Positions 1-5,733 of a stretch of DNA of 11,839 nt are shown here, in pieces. Every line of letters starts with the position of its first letter. Position 1 is the first letter of the stretch. Under the pieces are notes generated by a model. It made no database searches and was not told the DNA's origin. It saw only the letters and a list, made by a program, of their open reading frames with translations. A program made the translations under genes and the position numbers. The DNA comes from Acidobacteriota bacterium (GTDB taxonomy: Bacteria > Acidobacteriota > Terriglobia > Terriglobales > Acidobacteriaceae): positions 1-11,839 of the forward strand of contig JAJZNH010000634.1 in the NCBI GenBank assembly GCA_021811745.1, written 5' to 3'.

Positions 1-58
1 GGCCGTTTCTGTGCCTTCCGAACCGCTTGCATTGGGTCTGGCAGTTGTGGCAGGTCAT

Positions 59-80
59 GGGACTTTTCCTCTTGAGTCCC
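59..80. repeat. short inverted repeat
   Basis: GGGACT (59-64) and AGTCCC (75-80) form a perfect inverted repeat around a 10-base loop, extendable by one T/A pair on each side. No T-tract follows. It lies upstream of the clear terminator at 144-180, near a TGA at 73-75 in the first reading frame. It may sit at the end of an upstream gene, but no coding frame in bases 1-180 is recognisable, so its role is unknown. Confidence 0.3.
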
Positions 81-143
81 ACAGCCTTTTGCCGGATAAT
101 GACTTTGTGGGGTTCACCCCGGCGCAAGCTGTGGTGGATTCTG

Positions 144-184
144 GCCCCGGTTGGCGCTCCAACGCTGGCCGGGGCTTTTAGTTT
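144..184 (+). terminator. rho-independent terminator
   Basis: A 13-bp stem (144-156 with 163-175, three G-T wobbles, outer arm GCCCCGG/CCGGGGC) closes a 6-base CTCCAA loop. It is followed by TTTTAGTTT. This is a typical intrinsic terminator on the plus strand and should end whatever transcript enters from upstream of the window. It also isolates the P63C gene, which therefore needs its own promoter. No protein in bases 1-180 can be named. Confidence 0.75.
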
Positions 185-193
185 CTCCAGTCT

Positions 194-262
194 ATGCTTG
201 CTAAGAAAGCATGTCAAGAAAAATAATTCTTGCTTGCTGGAGATGCTTGCTGTATGCTGGCT
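194..262. repeat. repeat cluster upstream of P63C gene
   Basis: ATGCTTGCT occurs at 194-202 and again at 243-251. Related copies are CTTGCTTGCTGG around 229-240 and ATGCTGGCT at 254-262. Two inverted repeats are superimposed: ATGCTT/AAGCAT (194-199 with 207-212) and CAAGAA/TTCTTG (215-220 with 227-232). The cluster overlaps the predicted promoter, so a DNA-binding protein that controls the downstream gene is a reasonable guess. No known regulator is recognised from the motif. Confidence 0.5.
230..258 (+). promoter_or_regulatory. predicted sigma70-like promoter of P63C gene
   Basis: A -35-like TTGCTT (230-235) and a -10-like TATGCT (253-258) are separated by 17 bases, placing a start near 265 and leaving a short leader before the ATG at 283. 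The -35 overlaps the right arm of the CAAGAA/TTCTTG inverted repeat, a position expected for an operator. Both hexamers are only partial consensus matches, and the repeats may create the resemblance. Confidence 0.4.
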
Positions 263-282
263 TAGGTATCGAAGGAGGGTTT

Positions 283-1293
283 ATGGCGGAACAGTTAGCA
301 ATTCAATCGTTGGGAGGCACAGCGAGAGCCAAGAAGCTCTCGAAGGCGGATCGCAGCGCGATTGCGAAAACCGCTGCCCAGGCGCGATGGGACAAGGGCA
401 AATCCCTTCCTCAAGCAACACACGAGGGCTTCTTAGAAATAGGAGGCGTGGAGATTCCCTGTGCCGTGCTGGAAGGCGGCCTGAGGGTTCTAACACAAAG
501 CGGCATGATGGTTGCTATTGGCAGGGCGCGACAGGCCAAGGGACGAGAATTCTATGATGCTGACGTCAATTTGCCCTCGTTTTTGACCGCAAAGAACATT
601 AAACAGTACATTCCAGAAGAGTTATTCAAGACGTCAGCAGAAGTAGAATTCAGGACAATTCGAGGAGCGCGGGCATTCGGATATGCGGCTGAATTACTTC
701 CGAAGGTCTGCGGGGTCTTTTTGGATGCTAAGGCGGCTGGTGCCCTCACCAAGAACCAAGAACACATTGCAGAACGCGCTCTGATGCTGATCCGGGGCTT
801 CGCCAGCGTCGGCATTATCGCTCTGGTGGATGAAGCTACTGGATTCCAGTACGACCGCCCTAGACGAGACCTTGAGGAATACCTAAAGAAGTTTCTCTCT
901 GAAGGCCTTCGCAAATGGGTGCGTACCTTTCCCGGCGACTATTTCAAACATCTTTGCCGCCTAAAGGGTGTTGATCTTCGCCCCGACATGAGGCTTCCGC
1001 AGTATTTCGGACACCTCACGAATGATCTTGTTTGGAAGCGAATCGCCCCCGGCTTGCTGAAGGCATTGAAAGAACGGAAGGGCGAGCGGGGTCACAGAAG
1101 TGACAAACTCCATTCATGGACTAGCGAAGAACTAGGCAAACCGGAGCTGCTGCTTCATCTTGGAACAGTTGTGGGATTGATGAAAGCCAACACAGATTAC
1201 GACGCCTTCTATAAGCTGCTAAATCAAGTAGCCCCGATTTATCCCGATGAGCCTGGATTGTTCGACGATCCTAGGGAATGGGAGAAACCGTGA
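283..1293 (+). CDS. P63C domain-containing protein
   Basis: Protein of 336 residues with a C-terminal P63C domain (about residues 200-320). Hallmarks are GLRKWVRTFP (208-217), a KGVDLRP stretch, LTNDLVWKRIAPG (245-257), then a His/Lys-rich linker and a helical HLGTVVGLMKA end. The N-terminus carries the GGTARAKKLS...AAQARW pattern often found in these proteins. A conserved central part (about 53-190) contains IPCAVLEGGLRVLTQSG and QEHIAERALMLIRG. P63C is a domain of unknown function found in phages and in scattered bacterial chromosomes, which fits the integrase remnant further right. The start at 283 is chosen for its AAGGAGG at 272-278; an upstream in-frame ATG at 211 has no ribosome site and lies inside the repeats. 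The gene appears intact. Family assignment is firm, function is not known. Confidence 0.85.
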   Translation: MAEQLAIQSLGGTARAKKLSKADRSAIAKTAAQARWDKGKSLPQATHEGFLEIGGVEIPCAVLEGGLRVLTQSGMMVAIGRARQAKGREFYDADVNLPSFLTAKNIKQYIPEELFKTSAEVEFRTIRGARAFGYAAELLPKVCGVFLDAKAAGALTKNQEHIAERALMLIRGFASVGIIALVDEATGFQYDRPRRDLEEYLKKFLSEGLRKWVRTFPGDYFKHLCRLKGVDLRPDMRLPQYFGHLTNDLVWKRIAPGLLKALKERKGERGHRSDKLHSWTSEELGKPELLLHLGTVVGLMKANTDYDAFYKLLNQVAPIYPDEPGLFDDPREWEKP

Positions 1294-1298
1294 TCGGC

Positions 1299-1325
1299 TG
1301 GCGGCCCGCTTTTCCGAGGCCGCCA
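1299..1325 (+). terminator. hairpin after P63C gene
   Basis: Six bases after the stop codon, TGGCGGCC (1299-1306) pairs with GGCCGCCA (1318-1325), an 8-bp GC-rich stem. There is no T-tract after it (the only T-run is inside the loop). It may stabilise or weakly terminate the P63C transcript. Confidence 0.4.
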
Positions 1326-1338
1326 CCACGGCAACGCA

Positions 1339-2008
1339 GTGTTAGGACACTGCCAGTTCCTGTACCATCATCTGTTCATTAAGAACACGATGACAGAGTT
1401 GATACGCGGCGATCAGCGGCGGGCTATCGGCGAAATCTATGCCCTGGTGATCCACACCAGTTCCACGCAGGCGTGGTTCGAGTACTCCATCCGGTCATGG
1501 AGCGACCGTAAATCCGAGGGCGATCTTGCACCACACGGCTGGTTTGCTGCTGAGTACCGTACGTTGCTGAGCGCCATGCTGATTCGCCAAGCGGAATCTG
1601 AGGTGCGCCCGACATAATACGTCTCGCCCGACTGGATTGGGCGCGGAAGGTGATCGCCGTCCGGCAAAGGCCGACCCACCTCGGCCCTTTTGCCTTCACG
1701 CTCGATAGCCGTCGGACACGGAAGCCCTGCTGCGTATCAAAGATGCCTTCACCGCCCCGCTGCGGAAGATTTTGATTCATACTCCGTGGTTCGTCGGTTT
1801 GAGGTCGGTCACTGCAGATTTACGGACCATATAAGCAACGGGCGGCGTTGTTGCCGTCTCTCCGCGTATGCACGTGGTGCGCTTGGACAGGGTGCGCAAA
1901 CCGGGAACGCCGGTGATGAGCTTTCAAATCGAGGTGAGCGCCTACGAGGCAGAGGACGCACGGCACTGCCAGATCCTGATGCATGCCGGAGTGACCGCGA
2001 AAAACTGA
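1339..2008 (+). pseudogene. region of possible decayed coding sequence, unrecognised
   Basis: The 776 bases between the P63C gene and the S4-domain gene hold no intact gene I can recognise. One open frame, 1390-1617 (about 75 residues from an ATG without a clear ribosome site), reads plausibly. Protein-like text then seems to continue in another frame from about 1613 (IIRLARLDWARKVIAV). It resumes in a third frame from about 1718 (EALLRIKDAFTAPLRK) until TAA at 1802-1837. The same frame continues after that stop as a 46-codon ORF, 1868-2008 (MSFQIEVSAYEAEDARHC inside it). This could be one gene broken by two frameshifts and a nonsense codon, or chance open frames in GC-rich DNA. No family is recognised. 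Confidence 0.25.
1669..1691 (+). terminator. terminator-like hairpin
   Basis: GGCCGA (1669-1674) and TCGGCC (1681-1686) form a perfect 6-bp stem with a CCCACC loop, followed by CTTTT (1687-1691). The flanks GGCAAA and TTTTGCC extend the symmetry, so it could work on both strands. It lies inside the unassigned stretch, which argues that this stretch is not one continuous active gene. Confidence 0.4.
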
Positions 2009-2069
2009 ATGTTCGTGCGGGAACGGCAGCGTTCCTGGTAACATTGCGCTGGAATTGGGAAGATCGAAT

Positions 2070-2450
2070 ATGGGTCCGGTGCGTATGGACAAATGGCTGT
2101 GGGCAGCGCGCTTCTTCAAGTCGCGGGCGCTGGCGGCGCGGGCCTGTGACCTAGGCCGCGTTCAAGCCAATGGAATGAAGGCCAAGCCCGCGCGCGAGGT
2201 GAGGGTGGGCGAAAGGCTGCAGGTGGAGAACGATGGCGGCAGCTTTGAGATCGAAGTTCTTCAAGTGAGTGCGATGCGCGGCCCGGCGGCGGTGGCGCAG
2301 ACCCTCTATCGGGAAACACAGACCAGCCGCGAGGCGCGCTTGAAGCTGACTGAAGAACGAAAGGCAATGCGCGCATTGGCTCCCGCGCCAGAACACAGAC
2401 CCAGGAAGCGCGACCGAAGGCGGATCATCCGGTTTCGCGACGGCGCTTGA
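2070..2450 (+). CDS. hslR: S4-domain RNA-binding protein, Hsp15 family
   Basis: A 126-residue basic protein that opens with an S4 RNA-binding domain (residues 5-50). RMDKWLWAARFFKSRALA (5-22) is the diagnostic start of the Hsp15/HslR family, followed by GRVQANG and the KPAREVRVGERL strand. The tail (95-126) is rich in Arg and Lys. In E. coli, Hsp15 binds stalled 50S subunits carrying nascent peptidyl-tRNA and helps recycle them; the same role here is inferred from family. The ATG at 2070 is preferred because GGGAAG lies 7 bases upstream. A TTG at 2055 and an internal ATG at 2085 are possible. The gene stops 37 bases before the truncated integrase on the other strand, with the two convergent. 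Confidence 0.85.
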   Translation: MGPVRMDKWLWAARFFKSRALAARACDLGRVQANGMKAKPAREVRVGERLQVENDGGSFEIEVLQVSAMRGPAAVAQTLYRETQTSREARLKLTEERKAMRALAPAPEHRPRKRDRRRIIRFRDGA

Positions 2451-2727
2451 TGAGCGACGCGCATCTCCTCACTGAAATCGAGGGCGAATCAATGCCAGAC
2501 GCAAGAAGAGCGCGCTCGTCGCGATGTCGCTCTCGCGCTTTCGAGAGCGACACATCGGAGTAACGGCCGAGCGACATGAGCTTCTCTTTGCCCTCGTACC
2601 TGTAAGACCAACGCCACAGCTTTCCCCCTGCGGGAGTCACCCACAGATACAAGCCTCCACCATCTGCCATGCTGTAGGCCTTTTCCCGTTCCTTGGCCTT
2701 TCTGACCTGCACCTCCGAAAGAGACAT
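2425..2727 (-). pseudogene. truncated tyrosine integrase (P4-type N-terminal fragment)
   Basis: The first 80 residues match the arm-DNA-binding N-terminal domain of P4/tRNA-site phage integrases: KAKEREKAYSMADGGGLYL (10-28), WVTPAGGKLWRWSYRYEGKEK, LMSLGRYSDVSLSKARERHR, then LLASGID. After Asp80 the homology stops. The frame ends 20 codons later, and its end is antisense to the last bases of the Hsp15 gene. The catalytic domain (R...HxxR...Y) and core-binding domain are gone; a full-length member has about 400 residues. The start at 2727 has an excellent GGAGGGG ribosome site (2735-2741), so the 5' end is intact. It reads away from the 3' end of tRNA-Ser, the usual orientation for a tRNA-integrating element. 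Conserved sequence covers 2488-2727, and the deletion joint should be near 2488. Inactive as a recombinase. Confidence 0.85.
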
Positions 2728-2746
2728 TCTCACGCCCCTCCAGCGA

Positions 2747-2777
2747 AATACACCCAAATTGAAATCGGAATACACCC
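2747..2777. repeat. direct repeat AATACACCC, integrase arm-type-like sites
   Basis: AATACACCC occurs at 2747-2755 and 2769-2777, two helical turns apart. Each copy is followed by a related AATTGA and then CGG. Read on the integrase strand this is GGGTGTATT, located just before the integrase start. Arm-type binding sites of P4-like integrases sit in this position, so these are probably remaining arm sites of the attachment region. Confidence 0.55.
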
Positions 2778-2796
2778 GGAATTGAGCGGACAGAGG

Positions 2797-2875
2797 TGGA
2801 CTCCGCTGGACTTCAGAGGACCTAAGTAACTGTCTATGTTGGTTTTTATGAGATACTCTTGGACTGTTCTGGACT
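2797..2875. repeat. two pairs of TGGACT repeats with 10-bp spacing
   Basis: TGGACT is found at 2797-2802 and 2807-2812, and again at 2860-2865 and 2870-2875. Within each pair the period is exactly 10 bases; the pairs are 63 bases apart. They fill the interval between the integrase start and the 3' end of the tRNA. Accessory or arm-type binding sites for the integrase or an excisionase are the likely meaning. The spacing is seen directly; the function is inferred. Confidence 0.5.
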
Positions 2876-2890
2876 CACATGGAAGAGTCT

Positions 2891-2982
2891 TGGCGGAGAG
2901 GGAGGGATTTGAACCCCCGATAGCCTTACGACTATGCCTGATTTCGAGTCAGGTGCATTCAACCGGGCTCTGCCACCTCTCC
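2891..2982 (-). tRNA. tRNA-Ser (CGA anticodon)
   Basis: A 92-base class II tRNA including an encoded CCA (complement of 2891-2893). The acceptor stem GGAGAGG/CCTCTCC is perfect. The anticodon stem CCTGA/TCAGG encloses CTCGAAA with anticodon CGA at 2944-2946, reading codon UCG. The long variable arm (ATAGTC/GGCTAT around GTAA) is diagnostic of tRNA-Ser, and the T loop is TTCAAAT. Its 3' end faces the truncated integrase, so the T-arm/acceptor half is the probable attachment core. The gene is intact. No second copy of the 3' end was seen to the left in this window, so the other attachment site lies outside or was deleted. Confidence 0.97.
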
Positions 2983-2991
2983 GAAGGAGAT

Positions 2992-3021
2992 AGTTTAGCG
3001 GCAAACAGACGCCGGTTGCAA
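2992..3021 (-). promoter_or_regulatory. predicted promoter of tRNA-Ser
   Basis: On the minus strand a -35-like TTGCAA (3016-3021) and a -10-like TAAACT (2992-2997) are separated by 18 bases. They sit about 10 bases before the mature tRNA 5' end, the short spacing usual for tRNA genes. The site lies just downstream of the stop of the 459-residue gene, so the tRNA could also be reached by read-through. Confidence 0.45.
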
Positions 3022-3029
3022 CGCCGAAG

Positions 3030-4409
3030 CTAGTGTGAAGAGCTGGAGCTTGATTGCGCCCCGGATTGGTTCCCATCTGTCGCGTTAGGAGGTTCGCTGC
3101 CATTCGTCGGCGAGGAATCGGGAGGCTTCGTCACCGATGACCGCGTTTCCTGTCCAGAGGGCGTTTGCGGAGCCGCCGGGGGCGAAGCAGGCTGCTGGTC
3201 GTCAGGATTTTTGCCCTGTGTGGGTTTCTGCTGGTCTTTCGGGAAATATACCGGCCTCATCTGCCCGGCTCCGTGAATGGCAGTCGGCGCCTTTTCGCCG
3301 GGTTTGAGCAGCGTGGGCGGCGGTGGTGGAGCTTCCTTGTTCGGATCGGGTTGCACATCGCCTTCTCTGATGATGCGCACGTTGGGGTTGGCCGCCATCT
3401 CTGTTCCGTTGCTCAACATCATCGGCGACACCACGTCCTTGGTAAAGACCTCTAGCGGCTTGCCTACACGGCCAACCTCCACCTGGATTACCCGGTTTCC
3501 GTTAATCCTCACAAACGTGGTCGGCTGGGGCGGATGGCCGTAAATCCACTCTTCGTAGGGCATCTGACCGTCCATGGCTCGATACTTGGTCCACGGCCTG
3601 CCCATGGAGTACAGCACCATCTGCGTACTCATGCCAACCCAAACCTGATGGTTGAGGATAGCCTCCTTGAGTGGTTTCGGCAGTGTATCGGTATAGGCTT
3701 TAACGGGCGTTTTCACCTCGAAAGAGACAAGCGGCGCCAGAAGCTCCTGCACCTGTTTGCCTGTCAACTGGGGAATAGCGCCCTTGAAAGCCAGGGTCAG
3801 TCGTGCACCGGTGGGTATGTCCCCGTTGTCCTGAACGACCGGTGTATCCATCACCGGCCCCATTCCGACATGGATGTGTCTCAGGAATCGATGCTTAAGA
3901 TCGGGTCCGCCGTTTAGATCGAAGACGATGCTCGTACGATTAATCTTCACGTCGGTGATCACCACCCGGTCACCCGGCCTAGCGGCAACTCCGGCATTGA
4001 CCGCCATCTTTACGTACTCCTCACCAACTGGTTCAAGGTTGCCGTTCGCTACCAGCGTCAGGCCCTTATGTCCCTGTGGAAGCGGACGCATGGCAAACCC
4101 CTGTTCTGCCTGCATTGCACGAATCAGTATCGTCGCCGTCTTGGCGTCCAGTCTGGAGTTGGGGAGAACAACGTGAGTGGGCTGAATCTGTGCGTATTGC
4201 CGATCAATTGGGCCGACGGCTACCGGCGCGTCGCCGTTCGTGTCGATGGTCATGACCTGAGCGGGAACCATCCCGCCACGCACGAGCGCCGCCAGGCTCA
4301 AGACGAAGACACAAAAAAACACCTTCCGCCCGAAGCGGATTTTACCGCTGCCGACTGCGACCGCCTGCAAGGCTGGCCGCTTCCGATGGTGCAGGAATGG
4401 CCGGCTCAT
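3030..4409 (-). CDS. secreted/anchored protein with BamE-like segment, function unknown
   Basis: A 459-residue protein. A basic N-terminus (residues 1-29) is followed by a hydrophobic stretch (about 30-43) and MVPAQ near 47-51, so a signal peptide or single anchor exports the rest. Residues 80-250 are a mixed alpha/beta region without recognised motifs. Residues 254-312 read HQVWVGMSTQMVLYSMGRP...EEWIYG...VRINGNRVIQVEV, which resembles the BamE/SmpA (OmlA) fold: a G-M-S turn, a helix ending in MGRP, a W-Y strand, and a final strand. From about 355 to the end the chain is low complexity, rich in Pro, Gln, Ser and Asn with a six-Ser run, probably disordered. No lipobox is evident. AAGG precedes the ATG by 5 bases. 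The BamE-like reading is my inference; the function is unknown and may concern the cell envelope. Confidence 0.75.
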   Translation of the reverse strand: MSRPFLHHRKRPALQAVAVGSGKIRFGRKVFFCVFVLSLAALVRGGMVPAQVMTIDTNGDAPVAVGPIDRQYAQIQPTHVVLPNSRLDAKTATILIRAMQAEQGFAMRPLPQGHKGLTLVANGNLEPVGEEYVKMAVNAGVAARPGDRVVITDVKINRTSIVFDLNGGPDLKHRFLRHIHVGMGPVMDTPVVQDNGDIPTGARLTLAFKGAIPQLTGKQVQELLAPLVSFEVKTPVKAYTDTLPKPLKEAILNHQVWVGMSTQMVLYSMGRPWTKYRAMDGQMPYEEWIYGHPPQPTTFVRINGNRVIQVEVGRVGKPLEVFTKDVVSPMMLSNGTEMAANPNVRIIREGDVQPDPNKEAPPPPPTLLKPGEKAPTAIHGAGQMRPVYFPKDQQKPTQGKNPDDQQPASPPAAPQTPSGQETRSSVTKPPDSSPTNGSEPPNATDGNQSGAQSSSSSSH

Positions 4410-4448
4410 GGAAGCCTTTCATGAAGGCAAACTGAGTTACTCACCAGC

Positions 4449-4478
4449 AAGATAGCCCCGTTCCAATTAAAAGGTCAA
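4449..4478 (-). promoter_or_regulatory. predicted sigma70-like promoter
   Basis: Minus-strand TTGACC (4473-4478), an 18-base spacer and TATCTT (4449-4454) give a fair sigma70 match. The start would be near 4442, about 33 bases before the ATG of the 459-residue protein. It lies in the 167-base gap after the CPBP gene and makes the gene independently transcribed. No other structure is evident in that gap except a small GCCTT/AAGGC inverted repeat at 4414-4428 next to the ribosome site. Confidence 0.5.
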
Positions 4479-4576
4479 ATCCGGTCAGGGAGTCTGGAAA
4501 AGGCAGCGAGGGGACGGAATCGGCAACTTAGACAGACTGAAGGACTTGTTCTTCGGGGGCCGATTTTAGGGGCTGA

Positions 4577-5611
4577 TTATTGAGGGCCGGAGGGAAGATC
4601 AGCAGGCACGTTGCCAGAGTCCGCGGCCGGCGGTGCACTGGCCGGGGCGATCTGCACCAGTGGCGACGCGGTTGCCGTGCCCGGCCCCATGGCCGCCTCG
4701 TGCTGGGCGCGCACGTTGGCGTCCAGGTCCACGGGAATCCCAGCTGGCTCGATCACTGGTGCGTTGTAGCGATAATCGAGATCGCGCGTGAGCCGGAAAA
4801 CCACCGGCAGCGAGGCCAGAAGGACCACGAACGCAAACCAACTGCCATCCAGCCCGTATCCCCCGCCGGTGAGCCACAGGGGGCCCAGCGGTACGCCTTC
4901 GACCACCGGTGAATGAACGCTGACACCGCTGATCGTGAGCCCGAAGATCAAGGCGCGGCTTGCCTTCCAGCCAAAATTGATGCCCCAGCTTACCCAGAGA
5001 GCCTTGGTGCGCAGATAGACCGCCGAGAGCACCAGTCCCAGCGCCACCGCAACGGCAAAGCTGGCTCTGCTGGCGCCGGGCAAAAACGATTGCGCAATCG
5101 CATAGAACGCGGCGAAACCGAATGAGCCCCAAACCGGTCCCACAGCCTGCACAAAGCGCTGAAAGCCGTAACCGCGGAAGGCAATCTCTTCAGCCATGAC
5201 CGCCATTACAAAGAACGCCGTATCGGCTACCAGCCAGCCCCAGTCAGACGGCGCGACGGAAATGGAGACAACAATGCCGCCAATCAGCGCCATAGGCAGC
5301 ACGCACACCGCCGCGATGCCCCACCCCGTCGCCATCCCCAGTGCTGCCTCGCCTTGCCAGCCCTTGCGCCTCGGTAGTCCCTGCTCGCTTAAAGGGTCCC
5401 TCTGGCGGTTCATCCAGAATCCCATGGCTGCATAGCCCAACAGCAGCAGGAAGACCAGGATCACCTGTTGGGCCAGCGGCGACCATTGGTCGCTGGTCAA
5501 ACTGTGCGCGCTTCCCCGCGCCACCGCCCCCATCAAAAGGAAATAGAGGATGGCGAAGATAAACTGCGCGTAGGCACGCAACCGTCCTTCGGGCGTAGCG
5601 GGCGTGTTCAT
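4577..5611 (-). CDS. CPBP (CAAX protease/bacteriocin-processing) family membrane protein with altered motifs
   Basis: A 344-residue multi-pass membrane protein. Hydrophobic segments lie near residues 14-31, 48-67, 88-118, 125-140, 160-178, 183-200, 205-228 and 257-273, followed by a hydrophilic, Ala/Pro-rich C-terminal tail (280-344). Motif 1 of the CPBP/Abi family is present as EEIAFRGYGF (141-150, EExxxR). Where family members have FxxxH, this protein has YAIAQ (170-174). Where they have HxxxN, it has NFGWK (212-216). Both putative metal- or catalysis-related histidines are therefore Gln and Asn. Either this is a variant subfamily or the enzyme is not a protease. The start at 5611 is preferred: AAAGGA lies 9 bases upstream, while a TTG 13 codons earlier lacks a ribosome site. 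Family firm, activity doubtful. Confidence 0.85.
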   Translation of the reverse strand: MNTPATPEGRLRAYAQFIFAILYFLLMGAVARGSAHSLTSDQWSPLAQQVILVFLLLLGYAAMGFWMNRQRDPLSEQGLPRRKGWQGEAALGMATGWGIAAVCVLPMALIGGIVVSISVAPSDWGWLVADTAFFVMAVMAEEIAFRGYGFQRFVQAVGPVWGSFGFAAFYAIAQSFLPGASRASFAVAVALGLVLSAVYLRTKALWVSWGINFGWKASRALIFGLTISGVSVHSPVVEGVPLGPLWLTGGGYGLDGSWFAFVVLLASLPVVFRLTRDLDYRYNAPVIEPAGIPVDLDANVRAQHEAAMGPGTATASPLVQIAPASAPPAADSGNVPADLPSGPQ

Positions 5612-5678
5612 GCGCAATCTTCCTTTGCGGTCCCGCCGCTTGGGACGCAAAAAAGTTCCCCCGCATTCCTCCGAGGAT

Positions 5679-5694
5679 TTGAGCTATATCTCAA
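5679..5694. repeat. short inverted repeat upstream of CPBP gene
   Basis: TTGAG (5679-5683) and CTCAA (5690-5694) flank a 6-base AT-rich centre. The site lies in the gap between accA and the CPBP start, about 70 bases before the ATG. It could be an operator or part of a promoter, since the AT-rich centre stands out from GC-rich flanks. No clear -35/-10 pair was found around it. Confidence 0.3.
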
Positions 5695-5733
5695 CATTTC
5701 AATCCAAGTGCCGGCCCGTGTGTGGCGCCGGAG

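Noticed and set aside
27..557. 176-codon plus frame at the left edge
   Set aside because: Reads through a strong terminator hairpin and overlaps the P63C gene in another frame. Composition is not protein-like.
1690..2154. 154-codon plus frame before and into the Hsp15 gene
   Set aside because: Overlaps the Hsp15 start in another frame and has Arg/Gly-rich, non-family text. Two other short frames in the same area look more protein-like.
2524..2829. 101-codon plus frame across the integrase remnant
   Set aside because: Antisense to clear integrase N-terminal homology.
2836..3033. 65-codon plus frame containing AEREGFEPP
   Set aside because: The peptide comes from reading tRNA-Ser backwards, a common artefact of open frames over tRNA genes.
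5711..5731. CCGGC/GCCGG stem after accA as a terminator
   Set aside because: Five-bp stem with an 11-base loop and no T-tract; too weak to call in GC-rich sequence.
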